Shown piece by piece: positions 61,613-64,000 of a stretch of 64,000 nucleotides of DNA. The notes under the pieces are model-generated. The model was given only the letters and a program-made list of their open reading frames with translations. It was not told the origin of the DNA and did no database searches. Position 1 is the first letter of the stretch, and each line of letters starts with the position of its first letter. The translations under genes and the position numbers were made by a program. The stretch is from Halomarina litorea (lineage in GTDB: Archaea > Halobacteriota > Halobacteria > Halobacteriales > Haloarculaceae). The DNA lies in NCBI RefSeq assembly GCF_024227715.1, contig NZ_CP100448.1, positions 1,819,655-1,883,654 of the forward strand, given 5' to 3'.

Positions 61613-63181
61613 ATGGAGCAACCTGTGAACGGGACTAAAGCCACTATCGCCCGGGATCTGGGGAGAATGCTGCAAGCGCTCTCTGGGATGATGTTCATCT
61701 CAGTTCTCATCCCGCTGATCTGGAGGGAATACTATGCGATTCCGCCGCTGCTCGTATCAGGTTTCGTCCCGCTCGCTATCGGACGTACATTGAGTACGGT
61801 CTTCGCGGACGCCCAAGTGCCGGGGAAGCTCCATGGGATGATGATCGCTGCGACAGGATGGCTTTCAGTTGCCATCTTCGGCTCACTCCCGTTTCTCACG
61901 ATTGCTTGGACGGTCGAATCATCTCTCGGTATCGGTCCACTTTCACCGCCACCACAGACGACGACGCTTGCGGCGTTCACGGAGCCGCTAAACGCTCTCT
62001 TCGAGAGCATGAGCGGCTTCACCGGTACTGGATTGACGATGACCGACAACGAGGAAGTCCTCCCGCGAACACTCCAGTGGTGGCGCTCGTTCATCGAGTG
62101 GATCGGTGGGGTCGGGGTGATTGTCCTCACGACGGCGATTCTTGCCCGCCCTGGGAGCGGTTCGCTGACCCTGTATGAGTCCGAGGCACGATCCGAGAAG
62201 ATTCATCCGAGTATCGTCTCGACGGTTCGAACCATCTGGTGGATCTTCATCCTGTTCACGTTCGTCTCCACCTTCCTGCTATGGCTTGCTGGTATGCCTC
62301 TGTGGGGGGCCATCAATCACGCCATGACTGGGCTGGCGACGGGTGGGTTCTCGATTACGGACAACTCGATCGCCACCTATGATAGCGCACTCATCGACTT
62401 TGCGCTCCTTCCCGTGATGGTTCTGGGCAGTATCGCCTTTCCGGTCCATTACCTCATCCTCCAGGGAGACCTCAAGAACCTCTATACAGATCTGCAGACT
62501 CGGTGGGTGTTCGGATCCTTCGGGCTTGGATCGGCCGTTCTGTGTGCGATGGTCTATTTCGGTGGTACGTACGACTCGCCGTTCACGGCCATTCGTTATG
62601 GGTTGTTCCAGTTCGTCTCCGCAGCATCGTGTACGGGATTCCAGACGGCTGTCGATGCGACGAACGTCGCGCTCGGCCGTTGGCCTGCCGAGGCCCAACT
62701 CACTGTCTCTCTCGGGATGGTCGTTGGGGCAGCTGCCGGGTCGACAGTCGGCGGTATCAAACTCATCCGGGCACTAACCCTGCTGAAAGGAATCCGATAC
62801 CGCATCACGGACGTTTTCTACCCGAACACGGCAGTCCGACGGTTAGAGATCAATGGCCGCCGGCTATCTGACGAGGAGGCAAACCGTGAATTCGAAGAGG
62901 CGGCGATAATCGCATTCCTGTGGTTTGTCTTCCTTGCTTTAGGAGTATTCGTCCTATTAGCTATTCTCCCAGCAGGCGACTACACCCTCGAGAACATCAT
63001 TTTCGAGGTCGCGAGCGCGCAGGGGAACGTCGGTCTCTCGGCTGGCATCACTGGTCCAGAGTCGCTTCCGGCCTTCGGGAAGGTCATGTTCTTGTTCAAT
63101 ATGTGGATTGGCCGTCTGGAAATCATTCCGGTTCTGGTTACGCTCAGAGCATTGTTCCACCGTGGAGGGTTGTACCAGTGA
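61613..63181 (+). CDS. trkH: TrkH-type potassium transport membrane subunit
   Basis: 522 residues. Four repeated M1-P-M2 units; the selectivity-filter loops are seen as SMSGFTGTGLTM (near 132), HAMTGLATGGFSI (near 237), SAASCTGFQTAV (near 343) and SAQGNVGLSAGI (near 466). Imports potassium, the main compatible ion of haloarchaea, with TrkA as its cytoplasmic ring. Its stop codon overlaps the start of a small membrane protein (GTGA). Confidence 0.95.
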   Translation: MEQPVNGTKATIARDLGRMLQALSGMMFISVLIPLIWREYYAIPPLLVSGFVPLAIGRTLSTVFADAQVPGKLHGMMIAATGWLSVAIFGSLPFLTIAWTVESSLGIGPLSPPPQTTTLAAFTEPLNALFESMSGFTGTGLTMTDNEEVLPRTLQWWRSFIEWIGGVGVIVLTTAILARPGSGSLTLYESEARSEKIHPSIVSTVRTIWWIFILFTFVSTFLLWLAGMPLWGAINHAMTGLATGGFSITDNSIATYDSALIDFALLPVMVLGSIAFPVHYLILQGDLKNLYTDLQTRWVFGSFGLGSAVLCAMVYFGGTYDSPFTAIRYGLFQFVSAASCTGFQTAVDATNVALGRWPAEAQLTVSLGMVVGAAAGSTVGGIKLIRALTLLKGIRYRITDVFYPNTAVRRLEINGRRLSDEEANREFEEAAIIAFLWFVFLALGVFVLLAILPAGDYTLENIIFEVASAQGNVGLSAGITGPESLPAFGKVMFLFNMWIGRLEIIPVLVTLRALFHRGGLYQ

Positions 63182-63378
63182 AACTCACACGCTTGCCGCT
63201 CGTCGGTTCTGTTATCGAATCCGGTGCTGATGACTCGGTGTTTGATGCACTCCTACTCTCTAGCCCGTTCGTCCTCATTCTAATTGCTATATTCGGGCGA
63301 ACTCTCGTGACCGTCTGTCTAGCGGGAGTATATCTCATCCTGTTCGCCCTGTATCTCCTGTACAACGGGCTTCAGTGA
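63178..63378 (+). CDS. 66-residue two-helix membrane protein coupled to TrkH
   Basis: 66 residues from the GTG at 63178, whose last three bases form the TrkH stop codon (GTGA). Two hydrophobic helices (about 27-45 and 46-63) end in LLYNGLQ. Strict translational coupling implies a fixed ratio to TrkH and a possible accessory subunit, comparable in size to KdpF-type peptides, though not similar in sequence as far as I can see. Confidence 0.65.
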   Translation: MKLTRLPLVGSVIESGADDSVFDALLLSSPFVLILIAIFGRTLVTVCLAGVYLILFALYLLYNGLQ

Positions 63379-63455
63379 AGCGATTGCCCCGCTAACCTTG
63401 AACTGCCAGGCGTTCCCCCATCGTTTTGTATTGACGACGTCCCAAAGAGGATAGC

Positions 63456-63730
63456 ATGGGCTTGAGGACGACGGTGAGGCGGGTCTTTCGTCGACGGAAC
63501 ACCCCGACGTCATCCACGAATGTGCCCGATGCGGGACGACTCTGCCGACACGAACTGCTGAGTGTCCTCACTGCGGTGATGTTGAAGTTTTCACGACGCC
63601 TCTCAGTTCCGAGTATACGTTCGAAGGATGCGACGACGACTGTAGCGACCATTGCTTTGGGGTGCTGGCCCCTCACCGAGTCGGGAAGTTAATGACCACC
63701 TGGTGTGACGTTGGCGTATGGAGATCGTAG
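63456..63730 (+). pseudogene. Zinc-ribbon protein gene with an apparent frameshift
   Basis: The ATG at 63456 opens MGLRTTVRRVFRRR, an N-terminus typical of small haloarchaeal zinc-ribbon proteins. The zinc ribbon itself, HECARCGTTLPTRTAECPHC and then GDVEVFTTPL, lies in another frame that is open from 63455 but has no start codon and ends at 63728. A shift near 63485-63500 would join them. It is a recent pseudogene, a sequencing error, or a start codon I have missed. Confidence 0.55.
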
Positions 63731-64000
63731 TCGTCGGTGCGGGCAGCATTGGGTCCAGCCTGATCGAAATGGCGACTCTCGAGGATAATGACGTCACAGT
63801 CATTGAAAAGGACCCAGCAACTGCCCACGATATCGAGGAGCGATACGATTGTTCTGTGATCGTCAAAGACGCCACTGACCGCGAAGCGCTCTGGGCGGCG
63901 CGTGCAGAGGACGCCGACGTGGTCATCGCGACGACCGAGCAGGACCCCGTTAATATGATGGTCATGATGCTCTCTCGCGAGATGGGCTGTGAGTCGCTCA
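63718..64000 (+). CDS. Second TrkA-N domain protein, cut by the window end
   Basis: 94 residues visible from the ATG at 63718. NAD-binding motif VVGAGSIGSSL (5-15), acidic VIEKDP at the end of strand 2, and VIATTEQDPVNMMVMMLSRE as in TrkA proteins. It is a separate paralogue of the TrkA at 60792-61508. Haloarchaea often carry two TrkA proteins per TrkH. Confidence 0.85.
   Translation, partial: MEIVVVGAGSIGSSLIEMATLEDNDVTVIEKDPATAHDIEERYDCSVIVKDATDREALWAARAEDADVVIATTEQDPVNMMVMMLSREMGCESL

Noticed and set aside
61858-62178. Plus-strand frame inside trkH
   Set aside because: Out of frame with the well-defined TrkH protein and without family pattern.

Overview
The window is a piece of a haloarchaeal (class Halobacteria) chromosome. 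Proteins are strongly acidic, G+C is very high in the first 44 kb, many genes look leaderless with TATA boxes about 25-30 bases before the start codon, and the gene content is archaeal: topoisomerase VI, RNA polymerase subunit Rpb4, ribosomal protein L21e, type III RuBisCO, and a type IV pilus-like PilB/PilC pair.

Bases 1-44,000 are core genome. Left to right: an HTTM-type membrane protein (cut by the window edge); a selenium-binding protein/methanethiol oxidase homologue with a 2Fe-2S ferredoxin; a RuBisCO cluster (RuBisCO, PfkB kinase, ribose-1,5-bisphosphate isomerase homologue); a split MetE-type methionine synthase; the archaeal information cluster L21e-rpoF-DUF655-ksgA-mscS-hemK; topoisomerase VI (A and B) divergent from gyrBA; trpB; pilB/pilC; then a phosphohexomutase, a BmpA-type nucleoside ABC importer, cytidine deaminase and uridine phosphorylase. 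After that come a rhodanese, an NDH-2-like flavoprotein, a winged-helix regulator, a sugar-nucleotide epimerase, a DUF389 membrane protein, arginase, a methyltransferase and tRNA-Gly(UCC). Together the importer, deaminase, phosphorylase, PfkB kinase, isomerase and RuBisCO can be read as one route from exogenous pyrimidine nucleosides to 3-phosphoglycerate.

Immediately after tRNA-Gly the character changes. From about 43.9 to 60.7 kb base composition is visibly more AT-rich and the content is accessory: an imperfect copy of the tRNA T-arm, an IS6-like transposase end, histidine kinase and receiver/PAS/GAF proteins, several broken genes and deletion scars. Inside it lies a compact four-gene secretion cluster (48.1-51.3 kb) with an unusually long SipW-like signal peptidase, two small exported beta-rich proteins and a DUF5305-like double-anchored protein. 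It is flanked by a HalX protein with a degenerate receiver that is translationally coupled to a 59-residue Cys-containing microprotein, and by a large Bat-like regulator. I consider this cluster the best candidate for an undescribed system: a haloarchaeal surface-fibre or matrix pathway analogous to bacterial sipW-tasA.

The right end carries an amino-acid permease fused to two UspA domains, the decayed remains of a second Usp/permease set, and a Trk-type potassium uptake cluster (TrkA, TrkH, a coupled 66-residue membrane protein, a frameshifted zinc-ribbon gene, and a second TrkA cut by the window end).
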